Below, piece after piece: positions 1 through 5,218 of a DNA stretch of 5,218 bases. Position numbers and translations under genes: made by a program. Position 1 is the stretch's first letter. Every line of letters begins with the position of its first letter. The notes under the pieces were generated by a model. The model was not told the DNA's origin. It saw only the letters and a program-made list of their open reading frames with translations, and did no database searches. The DNA is from CAZSDP01 sp964605665 (GTDB taxonomy: Bacteria > Planctomycetota > UBA8108 > UBA1146): assembly GCA_964605665.1 (NCBI GenBank), contig CAZSDP010000053.1:1-5218 (forward strand), read 5' to 3'.

Positions 1-1
1 C

Positions 2-1660
2 CCGGCATTGATTCCACTGCCTCCATCCGAATTTTCTCCCGAAGTCGATCACGATTCCGGTGCGCTCGGCATTCGAAGATCGACTCTAGGTGGTTCCGAT
101 CTAGCGATGGATGAGGGCGTTTCTCTCGATCGGCTGCTTCGTCAGTGGGGAGGAGCACCGCTCCCCAGCTGGCGTCGACGATGTCCGGGCGGCGTTTCGA
201 TGCTGATCGACTCATTTGTGAACATCGCGCGTTTGCTCTGTGAGCTAAAGGGAGCCGGTTGGGAGGTCCATCGGCTACATCCTCGAATGCTGCGACTTGG
301 TACCGACGGAATCTTGCGGTTGAGTGCGGTCGATCTGATCGAGGGATGTCGAGAACTGACCAGTGAAGAGCGCGCTCCTTACTTAGCGCCGGAGATTCTG
401 CTTGCCGTCGGTGGAGGCCATCGTGCCGGGGAGGAAGCAGGGGTCTATGCCCTCTCTGCGATTCTTCACCACTGTCTTGCTGGTGCTCCACCTTGGAGTG
501 GGAGAACAGAGGCGGAGGTCGCGGACCGAATCTTAGCAGCAGTACCGCCCTCGACGATTCCGGACGAAAAAGACGTTCCAAGGGGAATTGCACCGCTGCT
601 CGTGGAGTCTCTCTCACTCGATCCTCGCCAGAGACCAGCTCGTTATCGTGGCTTTGCCGCCGCCTTGGAGTCCGCAGCCCGAGGGGGTCGACCTCGCTCA
701 GCAAATCAACAGCTGCGGTCTGCTCCGATCCGCTCTCAAGTCACATTTCGGCTGCTCCTCTTAGTGTGCCTCACTCTTGCCATCGTCAGTTGGGTGCGGA
801 CCGGTTCTTCAGAAAGAGAACGGCAAGAGGCGCTCTCTAGACTCAGCTCTGCTTTGGAAGCTCGGCCTTATCCCCTTCATGGGGAGGACCCTCTGGAGCA
901 CCCACTCGGACGGCAGGTACTTCGAGAGTCATGGGAGCAGGCGGCATTGTGGCCGCGAGACCCGGAAGTTTTGATTGCTCTCGGATGGGCTCAGTTACGA
1001 GCCGGAGAGCCCGAGGAAGCAGCGGATACGTTTTCGCGAGCTCTTCACTGGTCGAGTGAAGATGCAGGTGCCTCGATTTCGCGAGGGATTGCGCGACTCG
1101 AGTTGGGAGATCAGAGCGGCGAGCTCGACTTAGATCGAGGTCTCGCGGTGACACCGACCACCCCTCAAGGACGCCGAATCCATGCGTTGGGGCTACTCTA
1201 TCTGCATCGATTCGCAGAGGCAGAAGCCGCCTTTCGTCAGGTGGTTGAGTTGGATGGTCCGAGCAACCGCGCGGTTTTTCATCTCGCGCTCGCAGCCCAT
1301 TATTCCGGTAATGCACCCGTAGCAGAATCCGCACTCGCGGAGGCGGAGCTGCTCAGCCCCCATGATGTGTGGAATGAGTGGTTGCGAGTTGAGCGATTGG
1401 TATTAGCGGGAAAAGCGGACGAGGCTCTTCAGCGGATCGAGAGTCGAAAGTCTGAGTGGATCGAGTCTCCAGCCCTTCTGATCCGCGGAGCAGTGCTGTT
1501 GCAGAGGCTCGGGCAAATGGAGAGCGCCGAAGAGTGGTCGATCCGAGCGCGCGCTGCGGGGAATCAAGCTCGGAGCCCGAATGGAGTTGCTCCATTTGAT
1601 GAGGTCCATTGGTCTTCGAAGGGACTTCTCATCTTTCCCACCCGTCGACTACTCGACTGA
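2..1660 (+). CDS. Membrane-bound serine/threonine kinase-like protein (probable pseudokinase) with TPR repeats; 5' end outside window
   Basis: Residues are numbered from the TTG at 8. The frame is open to the window edge, and residues 30-44 (ending GVSLDRLL) match a kinase hinge. The N-lobe with glycine loop and catalytic lysine is therefore probably upstream, and neither TTG 8 nor ATG 107 need be the start. Kinase C-lobe landmarks follow: VHRLHP (87-92) at the HRDLKPxN loop, AVD (107-109) at DFG, APE (127-129), GVYALSAIL (145-153) at the DVYSLG helix, and DPRQRP (205-210) with the subdomain XI arginine. The catalytic Asp is deleted, Lys is His, Asn is Met and the DFG Asp is Ala, so phosphotransfer is unlikely. 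Residues 246-263 form one membrane helix, followed by about five TPR-like repeats (319-351, 352-385, 388-419, 420-453, 488-518). By family knowledge this suggests a cytoplasmic pseudokinase with exported TPR scaffold. Partners are unknown. No promoter is visible here. Confidence 0.85.
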   Translation, partial: PALIPLPPSEFSPEVDHDSGALGIRRSTLGGSDLAMDEGVSLDRLLRQWGGAPLPSWRRRCPGGVSMLIDSFVNIARLLCELKGAGWEVHRLHPRMLRLGTDGILRLSAVDLIEGCRELTSEERAPYLAPEILLAVGGGHRAGEEAGVYALSAILHHCLAGAPPWSGRTEAEVADRILAAVPPSTIPDEKDVPRGIAPLLVESLSLDPRQRPARYRGFAAALESAARGGRPRSANQQLRSAPIRSQVTFRLLLLVCLTLAIVSWVRTGSSERERQEALSRLSSALEARPYPLHGEDPLEHPLGRQVLRESWEQAALWPRDPEVLIALGWAQLRAGEPEEAADTFSRALHWSSEDAGASISRGIARLELGDQSGELDLDRGLAVTPTTPQGRRIHALGLLYLHRFAEAEAAFRQVVELDGPSNRAVFHLALAAHYSGNAPVAESALAEAELLSPHDVWNEWLRVERLVLAGKADEALQRIESRKSEWIESPALLIRGAVLLQRLGQMESAEEWSIRARAAGNQARSPNGVAPFDEVHWSSKGLLIFPTRRLLD

Positions 1661-1796
1661 TTTCCTCCTTCCTCTTCCCCTTCCAAAAAGTTCGATGGAG
1701 TCTCCCATTTCTTTTGAATAGGGCGGTCTGATCTCCGTTTTTCTCGCTGTCCGGACAATCGTCGTGTTTGTTTGCGGAATCAGATCGCCAGAGAAA

Positions 1797-1801
1797 AGGA
1801 G
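1797..1801 (+). promoter_or_regulatory. Shine-Dalgarno site deciding the start at 1809
   Basis: AGGAG lies seven bases before ATG 1809. The same frame is open from a GTG at 1764, but that codon has no comparable site and would place 15 polar residues ahead of a good signal peptide. ATG 1809 is therefore preferred. Confidence 0.75.
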
Positions 1802-1808
1802 TGAGGGA

Positions 1809-2360
1809 ATGTTGAGTTCATGCCGACCGAAGTCTTGGATCGGAGCAGCGGCTGTTCTTCTCTTACCAGGGATCTTGATGGCAATGCCAAATCCCTCTAA
1901 CCAGGATCTAGAATCAGCTCGAAAGCGTCTCAGAGCGGTGCGGCAAAAGAACTGTCAGCTGCAACAAGAGACGCGCCAGCATTACCACCGCATCACCGAT
2001 CACCGCCATCTCAAGCCCCGGCAAAGTCTTCGGTGCGTCAACCGTTTAGAACGGCAGCGACCGTTACGGAAACCGGCCTGCGGAAACCGGCGGATCCTGC
2101 AATGTGGCTGCGTGGAAGTGATCACGAATCCCGGTTACTACAAGACGGTGGTCGATCGGGTTACGACCCCCGGGCATTACGAGACGGTTTGGATCCCTGC
2201 TCGACACATCGGCATCGGCTCATTCTTGAGAGTCCGTACGTGTGAGGGAAGATATGAACGACGTTGGGTTCCCGGCGAGATTCGTTTGGTGAAGCGACAA
2301 GTCTGGGTACCAGCGGAGAAAGAGATCAGATTCTCCTGCCGTCGCCACCGAAGTTGCTAG
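1809..2360 (+). CDS. Small secreted basic protein with PGHY/WVP-type repeats, function unknown
   Basis: This is a 183-residue protein that I do not recognise as a named family. Residues 1-25 look like a Sec signal peptide: a basic start, the hydrophobic run AAAVLLLPGILMA, then MPNPS. A short helical, possibly coiled-coil stretch follows (about 31-60). Next is an Arg/His/Cys-rich segment (60-101) with CGNRR and CGC. The C-terminal half has an imperfect duplication: NPGYYKTVV (107-115) and TPGHYETVWIP (120-130), then GRYERRWVP (147-155) and VKRQVWVPA (161-169). Similar tyrosine/WVP strings occur in poorly characterised exported proteins of planctomycetes; that is recollection, not a search. There are nine cysteines in all, so disulfides or metal binding are possible after export. 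The gene starts 148 bases after the kinase-like gene, in the same direction, and is followed by a strong hairpin. The alternative reading frame through the Arg-rich segment has poorer third-position GC, so a frameshift is unlikely. Confidence 0.75.
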   Translation: MLSSCRPKSWIGAAAVLLLPGILMAMPNPSNQDLESARKRLRAVRQKNCQLQQETRQHYHRITDHRHLKPRQSLRCVNRLERQRPLRKPACGNRRILQCGCVEVITNPGYYKTVVDRVTTPGHYETVWIPARHIGIGSFLRVRTCEGRYERRWVPGEIRLVKRQVWVPAEKEIRFSCRRHRSC

Positions 2361-2364
2361 AAGT

Positions 2365-2393
2365 GGGGAGGGAGCTTCCAAAGCTCTCTCCCC
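2365..2393 (+). terminator. Hairpin terminator after the small secreted protein
   Basis: A 13-bp stem (2365-2377 with 2381-2393, one G-T wobble) closes a three-base loop, five bases after the stop codon. Its position suits a transcription end. The following bases are ATGTTGATG rather than a T run, so it may need a factor or act mainly as a 3'-end stabiliser. Confidence 0.6.
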
Positions 2394-2502
2394 ATGTTGA
2401 TGTCGAACGTTGAGAAGAGGACGGAGCCGCACGAGGATGGGGCTCTCGAATTCACTCCTCGACAGCAACCGATCATCATCCACAGCGCCTGCATTCTTCA
2501 AT

Positions 2503-2521
2503 TGTCGCTCTATTCGCGACA
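2503..2521. other. Stem-loop, 6 bp
   Basis: TGTCGC at 2503-2508 pairs with GCGACA at 2516-2521 around a seven-base loop. It is short enough to arise by chance. It is listed because it is perfect and lies in a gene-free stretch. Confidence 0.35.
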
Positions 2522-2637
2522 GGATCGTGATGGTTGGCGCTGATTCGAATCCTCACCCGCCAATCTGGTGCTCGCCTGTCCAAGAGTTGGGCGCATTGTC
2601 TGCAAGAGGACCACTCTCTTAACGATCGGCAACTTCT

Positions 2638-2656
2638 TCCCTTGAATATCAAGGGA
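2638..2656. other. Stem-loop, 8 bp, triloop
   Basis: TCCCTTGA (2638-2645) and TCAAGGGA (2649-2656) form a perfect 8-bp stem around the loop ATA. No T-run follows directly, so a terminator role is not supported. A further CCCCCT (2660-2665) can pair with AGGGGG (2686-2691) just downstream. Confidence 0.45.
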
Positions 2657-2813
2657 GCACCCCCTACGGTTTTGTGGACAAGGAAAGGGGGGGGAATCTC
2701 AGAGGGATCCCGATGGTCGAACTGGTCGCTCGATGTACGCCGCGAGCGGCCCGGTGTTTCTGCAGACCAAATTCTCGATCGTCGCCTCGACCTCCATCCT
2801 GGGGAACTGAGTT

Positions 2814-2832
2814 TTGGAACCGCCGGTTCCAA
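2814..2832. other. Stem-loop, 8 bp, with competing downstream arm
   Basis: TTGGAACC (2814-2821) pairs perfectly with GGTTCCAA (2825-2832) around GCC. The right arm can instead pair, as CGGTTC (2824-2829), with GAACCG at 2844-2849. A further bulged hairpin, GCAGGTTC/GAACTGC, sits at 2881-2901. It could be a dyad operator, a structured RNA or chance. Confidence 0.4.
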
Positions 2833-2990
2833 TCGTGATCTGTGAACCGTTGGTGATGCGATGGGTGCGCAGATTTCGATGCAGGTTCAGTGATGAACTG
2901 CTGGGGACACGATTTGTTCCGTCGTTCGATGACTCACTTGTCCCAACGATCCAAGTCGCCCGTTTTCGGGTGATGGATCGATCGACCTCG

Positions 2991-3161
2991 GAGCACTGTG
3001 TATTCAGCACTGTGTATTGAGCACTGTGCATTGAGCACNNNNNNNNNNNNNNNNNNNNNNNNNNNNNNNNNNNNNNNNNNNNNNNNNNNNNNNNNNNNNN
3101 NNNNNNNNNNNNNNNNNNNNNNNNNNNNNNNNNNNNNNATTGAGCACTGTGCATTGAGCAC
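2991..3161. repeat. 14-bp tandem repeat array interrupted by an assembly gap
   Basis: The unit is GAGCACTGTGCATT. Left of the gap are units at 2991-3004 (TGTGTATT variant), 3005-3018 (starts CAGCAC), 3019-3032 (consensus) and a partial one at 3033-3038. Right of the gap are ATT (3139-3141), a full unit at 3142-3155 and a partial one at 3156-3161, then the degenerate GGAGCAC. Divergent units lie at the left edge and consensus units next to the gap, as in a locally expanding array. Each unit contains the near-palindrome GCAC-T-GTGC. True copy number is unknown. Confidence 0.9.
3039..3138. other. Scaffold gap of exactly 100 N
   Basis: One hundred Ns lie inside the 14-bp tandem array, with the same repeat on both sides. 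A round 100 is the usual placeholder for a gap of unknown length, so the two sides were joined by scaffolding. Distances across it, and frames read through it, are not reliable. Confidence 0.97.
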
Positions 3162-3383
3162 GGAGCACGGGCTCTCGAGGTATCGACCAGGGGGGATGAA
3201 CTGCAGCTTTGCTGCATGTTGGGGGCGGCTGGCCTGTGCGCTTGAGATGCACGCAGGTAGGAGCACCGCTAGAGCCTCACTTCGACCAGGGCATACTCCT
3301 GATTCCAAAGAAAAAGCCTGCCTGTCCCTACGCTTTCCATAGGTAGGTTCCTCCATTTTCCTCGTTTATTTCAGACCCAACGA

Positions 3384-3409
3384 TCCCCCCCGAGTAGGGA
3401 CGGGGGGGA
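3384..3409. terminator. C7/G7 hairpin, possible terminator or structured element
   Basis: TCCCCCCCG (3384-3392) pairs perfectly with CGGGGGGGA (3401-3409) around an eight-base loop, a very stable 9-bp stem. No T-run follows on the + strand (ATTCACTC). Loop bases 3394-3400 are complementary to 3325-3331 upstream, so a pseudoknot-like fold is possible. No gene end is visible close by, so a terminator role is only one reading. Confidence 0.4.
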
Positions 3410-3474
3410 ATTCACTCGACGACGACTTCCCTCGCTGCGAACAGCCAAGCGATGACCCCTGCGGCCTTATTCAG

Positions 3475-3493
3475 CGCGTTAGGCTTTAACGCG
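3475..3493. other. Stem-loop, 7 bp (CGCGTTA/TAACGCG)
   Basis: A perfect 7-bp inverted repeat with loop GGCTT. It contains GTTAGGC, which fits the GTTRRRY core of integron attC sites, but the second core pair, the longer imperfect hairpin and an integrase are all missing. It is treated as an unassigned hairpin. Confidence 0.4.
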
Positions 3494-3528
3494 GTAGGTG
3501 CTCGTCTGTAGGGTTCTAGGGGGGTATA

Positions 3529-3558
3529 TTGTCGGTGATCAAATCGGGTCAGTTTATT
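3529..3558 (+). promoter_or_regulatory. Weak candidate promoter for the chitinase gene
   Basis: TTGTCG (3529-3534) and TTTATT (3553-3558) are 18 bases apart in a locally AT-rich stretch about 90 bases before the chitinase start. Both boxes deviate from the sigma-70 consensus. An alternative -10, TATATT, lies at 3525-3530 with a poor -35. This is positional inference only. Confidence 0.2.
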
Positions 3559-3573
3559 TGCTTTATCGCTTCT

Positions 3574-3596
3574 GCGCCCGAGGGCCGCTGTTTTTA
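3574..3596 (+). terminator. Terminator-like hairpin with T-run in the chitinase leader
   Basis: Bases 3574-3588 fold into a GC-only stem (3 bp, one C-C mismatch, 2 bp, loop GAG). They are followed by TG and five T (3591-3595). It lies 49 bases upstream of the chitinase start. It could end upstream transcription or act as an attenuator if transcription starts before it. CCGC at 3585-3588 can alternatively pair with GCGG at 3605-3608. The stem is short, so confidence is low. Confidence 0.3.
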
Positions 3597-3633
3597 GGCG
3601 AGCTGCGGTCGTGGAGATCAGGGCATGAAGAGT

Positions 3634-3638
3634 AGGAG
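3634..3638 (+). promoter_or_regulatory. Shine-Dalgarno site of the chitinase
   Basis: AGGAG lies six bases before ATG 3645. Together with the signal peptide that begins at that codon, it fixes the start. Confidence 0.75.
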
Positions 3639-3644
3639 AGTGCG

Positions 3645-5117
3645 ATGCGTCTGTGGATCTTGATCGCGACGATCTTCAGTTCATTTGCCGTGACATTGCA
3701 GGCTCAGAGCGAGCCTCGAGTTGTCGGTTACTTCGTTTCTTGGGGAGTCTACGCGCGTAACTACCATGTGTCCGACATCCCTGCCGAGAAAGTGACCCAT
3801 ATCAATTTCGCTTTTGCCAATGTGGTCGGTGGAGAGTGCGTCGTGGGAGATGTTTGGGCGGACACCCAAATGTTGTATCCGGGGGATGTCTGGGGTCAGC
3901 CACTCGCCGGGAACTTCCATCAGTTGCAGTTACTGAAGGAAGCACATCCCGAATTGAAGACATTGATCTCGGTCGGTGGTTGGACGTGGTCGTCGGAATT
4001 TTCTGCCGTATGCGCAACTGCTGCGTCTCGTGCATCCTTTGCGGCCAGCTGCGTTGAGTTCATGCTGCAGTACGAATTCGACGGAATCGACATCGATTGG
4101 GAGTACCCGATCAGCGGTGGTTTGAGCCCCGGAGTCCCTGCAGATGCGCAAAACTTCACCGCTTTTCTCAGTGAGTTGCGTTCACAGCTCGATGCACAAG
4201 AGGCCCTCGATGGCAATGATTACCTGCTCACCATCGCTTCAGCGGCAGGGCCACAGACCCTTCTGAACTATGAACTCGACTTGATCCATCAGTATCTCGA
4301 TTGGATCAATCTGATGTCTTACGACTTCCACGGCGGTTGGTCTCCAGTCACGAACTTCAACTCTGCGTTGTACGACTCAGGTGAGGGACCGCCGGGATAT
4401 TCGGGGTGGAATACCCATTCCGCAGTTCAGGCCTATATCGCCGCTGGTGTTCCGAGAGAGAAGCTACAAATCGGGTTGCCGTTTTACGGGCGTGGTTGGG
4501 CAGGCGTTTCAAATGCCAACGACGGTCTGTTTCAGTCCTTCTCGGGGTTACCGAGCGGCACCTGGGAAGCAGGGATGTTCGACTACTCTGATGTGGTTGA
4601 GAACTACGTGACCCCGACGACTCGGCACTGGCATGAAGCCGCGAGTGTTCCATGGTTCTACGATCCGAACACTGGAATCATGATCAGCTACGACGATGAA
4701 GAGTCGATCGCGGCAAAAGTGAACTATGTTCTCGACGAAGGACTCGGCGGAGTGATGTTTTGGGAGTTCAGTGGAGACGATCAGAATCAAACACTCGTCT
4801 CGACGATTCGCGACATTTTCGACGGGGCAGGGTCGAATCCCGTCGATTTTCAAAGAGGGGACGTCAACATCGATGGAACCTTCGACGTCTCCGATGCCGT
4901 CTCTCTGTTGATTTCGCTGTTCACCGCCGGGAGTGCTGGCCCTGCTTGCGAGAACGCAGCCGATGGAAACGATGACTCACTGATCGACATTGCAGATGTT
5001 GTCTTGATGCTCGGTGCGTTGTTTGTCCCGGAGACCGGTCCACTTCCAGCGCCGGTCGGTTGTGGCACAGATCCGACGCCTGGACCTCTCGGTTGCGCGC
5101 AATCAGCCTGCCCATAA
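3645..5117 (+). CDS. Secreted GH18 chitinase with C-terminal dockerin-like calcium module
   Basis: A 490-residue enzyme predicted to hydrolyse beta-1,4 bonds of chitin outside the cell by the retaining, substrate-assisted GH18 mechanism. Residues 1-20 are a signal peptide (cleavage after LQA). The catalytic barrel spans about 25-393. It shows SVGGW (109-113), DGIDIDWEYP (146-155) as the DxxDxDxE motif with Glu153 the proton donor, MSYDFHGGW (224-232), and WEFSGD (373-378) with the substrate-floor Trp. The insert around 282-345 (YGRGW, GTWEAGMFDY, ISYDDEES) is typical of subfamily A enzymes such as Bacillus ChiA1-like chitinases. Residues 404-463 hold two calcium loops: D406, N408, D410, D414, D417 and D440, N442, D444, D448, D451. 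A Pro/Cys tail follows (Cys 473, 484, 489). Such tails are common on exported planctomycete proteins, usually without cohesins, so attachment or stability is likelier than cellulosome assembly. No separate chitin-binding domain is seen. It has its own leader and terminator, so is probably monocistronic. Confidence 0.96.
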   Translation: MRLWILIATIFSSFAVTLQAQSEPRVVGYFVSWGVYARNYHVSDIPAEKVTHINFAFANVVGGECVVGDVWADTQMLYPGDVWGQPLAGNFHQLQLLKEAHPELKTLISVGGWTWSSEFSAVCATAASRASFAASCVEFMLQYEFDGIDIDWEYPISGGLSPGVPADAQNFTAFLSELRSQLDAQEALDGNDYLLTIASAAGPQTLLNYELDLIHQYLDWINLMSYDFHGGWSPVTNFNSALYDSGEGPPGYSGWNTHSAVQAYIAAGVPREKLQIGLPFYGRGWAGVSNANDGLFQSFSGLPSGTWEAGMFDYSDVVENYVTPTTRHWHEAASVPWFYDPNTGIMISYDDEESIAAKVNYVLDEGLGGVMFWEFSGDDQNQTLVSTIRDIFDGAGSNPVDFQRGDVNIDGTFDVSDAVSLLISLFTAGSAGPACENAADGNDDSLIDIADVVLMLGALFVPETGPLPAPVGCGTDPTPGPLGCAQSACP

Positions 5118-5118
5118 C

Positions 5119-5150
5119 GCGAGACGCTTCCTGCGGGCGGCGTCTCGTTT
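5119..5150 (+). terminator. Intrinsic-type terminator of the chitinase gene
   Basis: CGAGACGC (5120-5127) pairs perfectly with GCGTCTCG (5140-5147), extendable by a G-T wobble, and is followed by a short TTT. It starts two bases after the TAA. The loop is twelve bases and may close further by CC/GG pairing. The T-run is short, but position and stem strength fit. Confidence 0.75.
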
Positions 5151-5218
5151 CGATCTGTGTGGATACTGGAACAGCACTTCGCACTTGTGGGGGGCGTGGA
5201 TGAGCTTGACACTCTTGG
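5151..5218. other. Unassigned tail of the window
   Basis: Sixty-eight bases after the terminator with no gene start, repeat or site that I can support. Confidence 0.5.

Larger units (their letters stand above)
2394..2990. other. Gene-free stretch with scattered stem-loops
   Basis: About 600 bases without a supportable gene. Short open frames exist on both strands, but they are Arg/Ser-rich, lack ribosome sites and show no recognisable domain. The stretch has three compact perfect stem-loops (2503-2521, 2638-2656, 2814-2832), a bulged one (2881-2901), and a run of eight G (2687-2694). No tRNA, SRP RNA, tmRNA or RNase P core motif was seen. It may be leader/trailer sequence, an unrecognised structured RNA, or decayed coding sequence. 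Confidence 0.5.
3162..3528. other. Gene-free stretch between repeat array and chitinase leader
   Basis: No credible gene on either strand. It has a small perfect hairpin at 3202-3216 (TGCAGC/GCTGCA, loop TTT), the C7/G7 hairpin (3384-3409) and a 7-bp hairpin (3475-3493), plus several G or C runs. Nothing else is identifiable. Confidence 0.5.

Noticed and set aside
1704..1760. Promoter before the small secreted protein (TTGAAT at 1714, GTCCGGAC palindrome at 1749)
   Set aside because: There is no -10 box at suitable spacing and an 8-bp palindrome is expected by chance.
1960..2110. Possible frameshift in the Arg-rich middle of the small secreted protein, with an Ala/Pro-rich reading in the next frame
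   Set aside because: Third-position GC is clearly higher in the annotated frame, and signal peptide and C-terminal motifs are in one uninterrupted frame.
2530..2571. tRNA-like 3' end: TTCGAAT followed by CCGCCA
   Set aside because: The flanking bases do not form a T-stem and no matching acceptor strand exists about 70 bases upstream. GATTCGAATC is simply a palindrome.
2476..2832. Minus-strand open frame of about 118 codons in the gene-free stretch
   Set aside because: Arg/Ser-rich composition, no ribosome site, no recognisable domain, and it overlaps equally open plus-strand frames.
2534..2845. Plus-strand open frame of about 103 codons
   Set aside because: It has no Shine-Dalgarno site or recognisable motif and crosses a run of eight G; it looks like chance opening.
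2991..3161. CRISPR array
   Set aside because: Units are 14 bp and directly adjacent with no unique spacers, and no cas genes are visible.
2699..3217. Long minus-strand open frame running through the N gap
   Set aside because: The frame depends on 100 undefined bases and on a repeat that is open in every minus-strand frame.
3394..3408. G-quadruplex
   Set aside because: Only three usable G-tracts fall within range, and the G7 run is better explained as one arm of a perfect hairpin.

Overview
The window looks like a piece of a moderately GC-rich bacterial scaffold, most likely Planctomycetota or a similar lineage rich in secreted proteins. Three features point that way: a transmembrane protein with a serine/threonine-kinase-like fold fused to TPR repeats; a small secreted protein with PGHY/WVP-type motifs; and an exported GH18 chitinase ending in a paired calcium-loop (dockerin-like) module followed by a cysteine tail. 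The taxonomic call is inference from family habits, not from a marker gene. All three genes are on the + strand.

Layout. Positions 2-1660 hold the 3' part of a kinase-like/TPR membrane protein. Its frame is open to the left edge, the N-lobe is not visible, and the catalytic motifs are degenerate, so it reads as a pseudokinase. Positions 1809-2360 encode a 183-residue secreted basic protein of unknown function with a clear Shine-Dalgarno site, closed by a strong hairpin at 2365-2393. From 2394 to 3644 (about 1.25 kb) there is no credible gene. This stretch holds several perfect stem-loops, an array of a 14-bp tandem repeat (2991-3161) broken by exactly 100 Ns (3039-3138), a C7/G7 hairpin, and the leader of the next gene. 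Positions 3645-5117 encode the chitinase, the best identified gene, followed by an intrinsic-type terminator at 5119-5150. The last 68 bases hold nothing I can identify.

How the genes work together. The chitinase is a stand-alone secreted enzyme with its own leader and terminator. Nothing ties it functionally to the two upstream genes. The pseudokinase and the small secreted protein are separated by 148 bases with no obvious terminator, so they could be co-transcribed, but no shared role is evident. I found no convincing new multi-gene system. The most open questions are the structured gene-free stretch, the collapsed repeat array and the small secreted protein.
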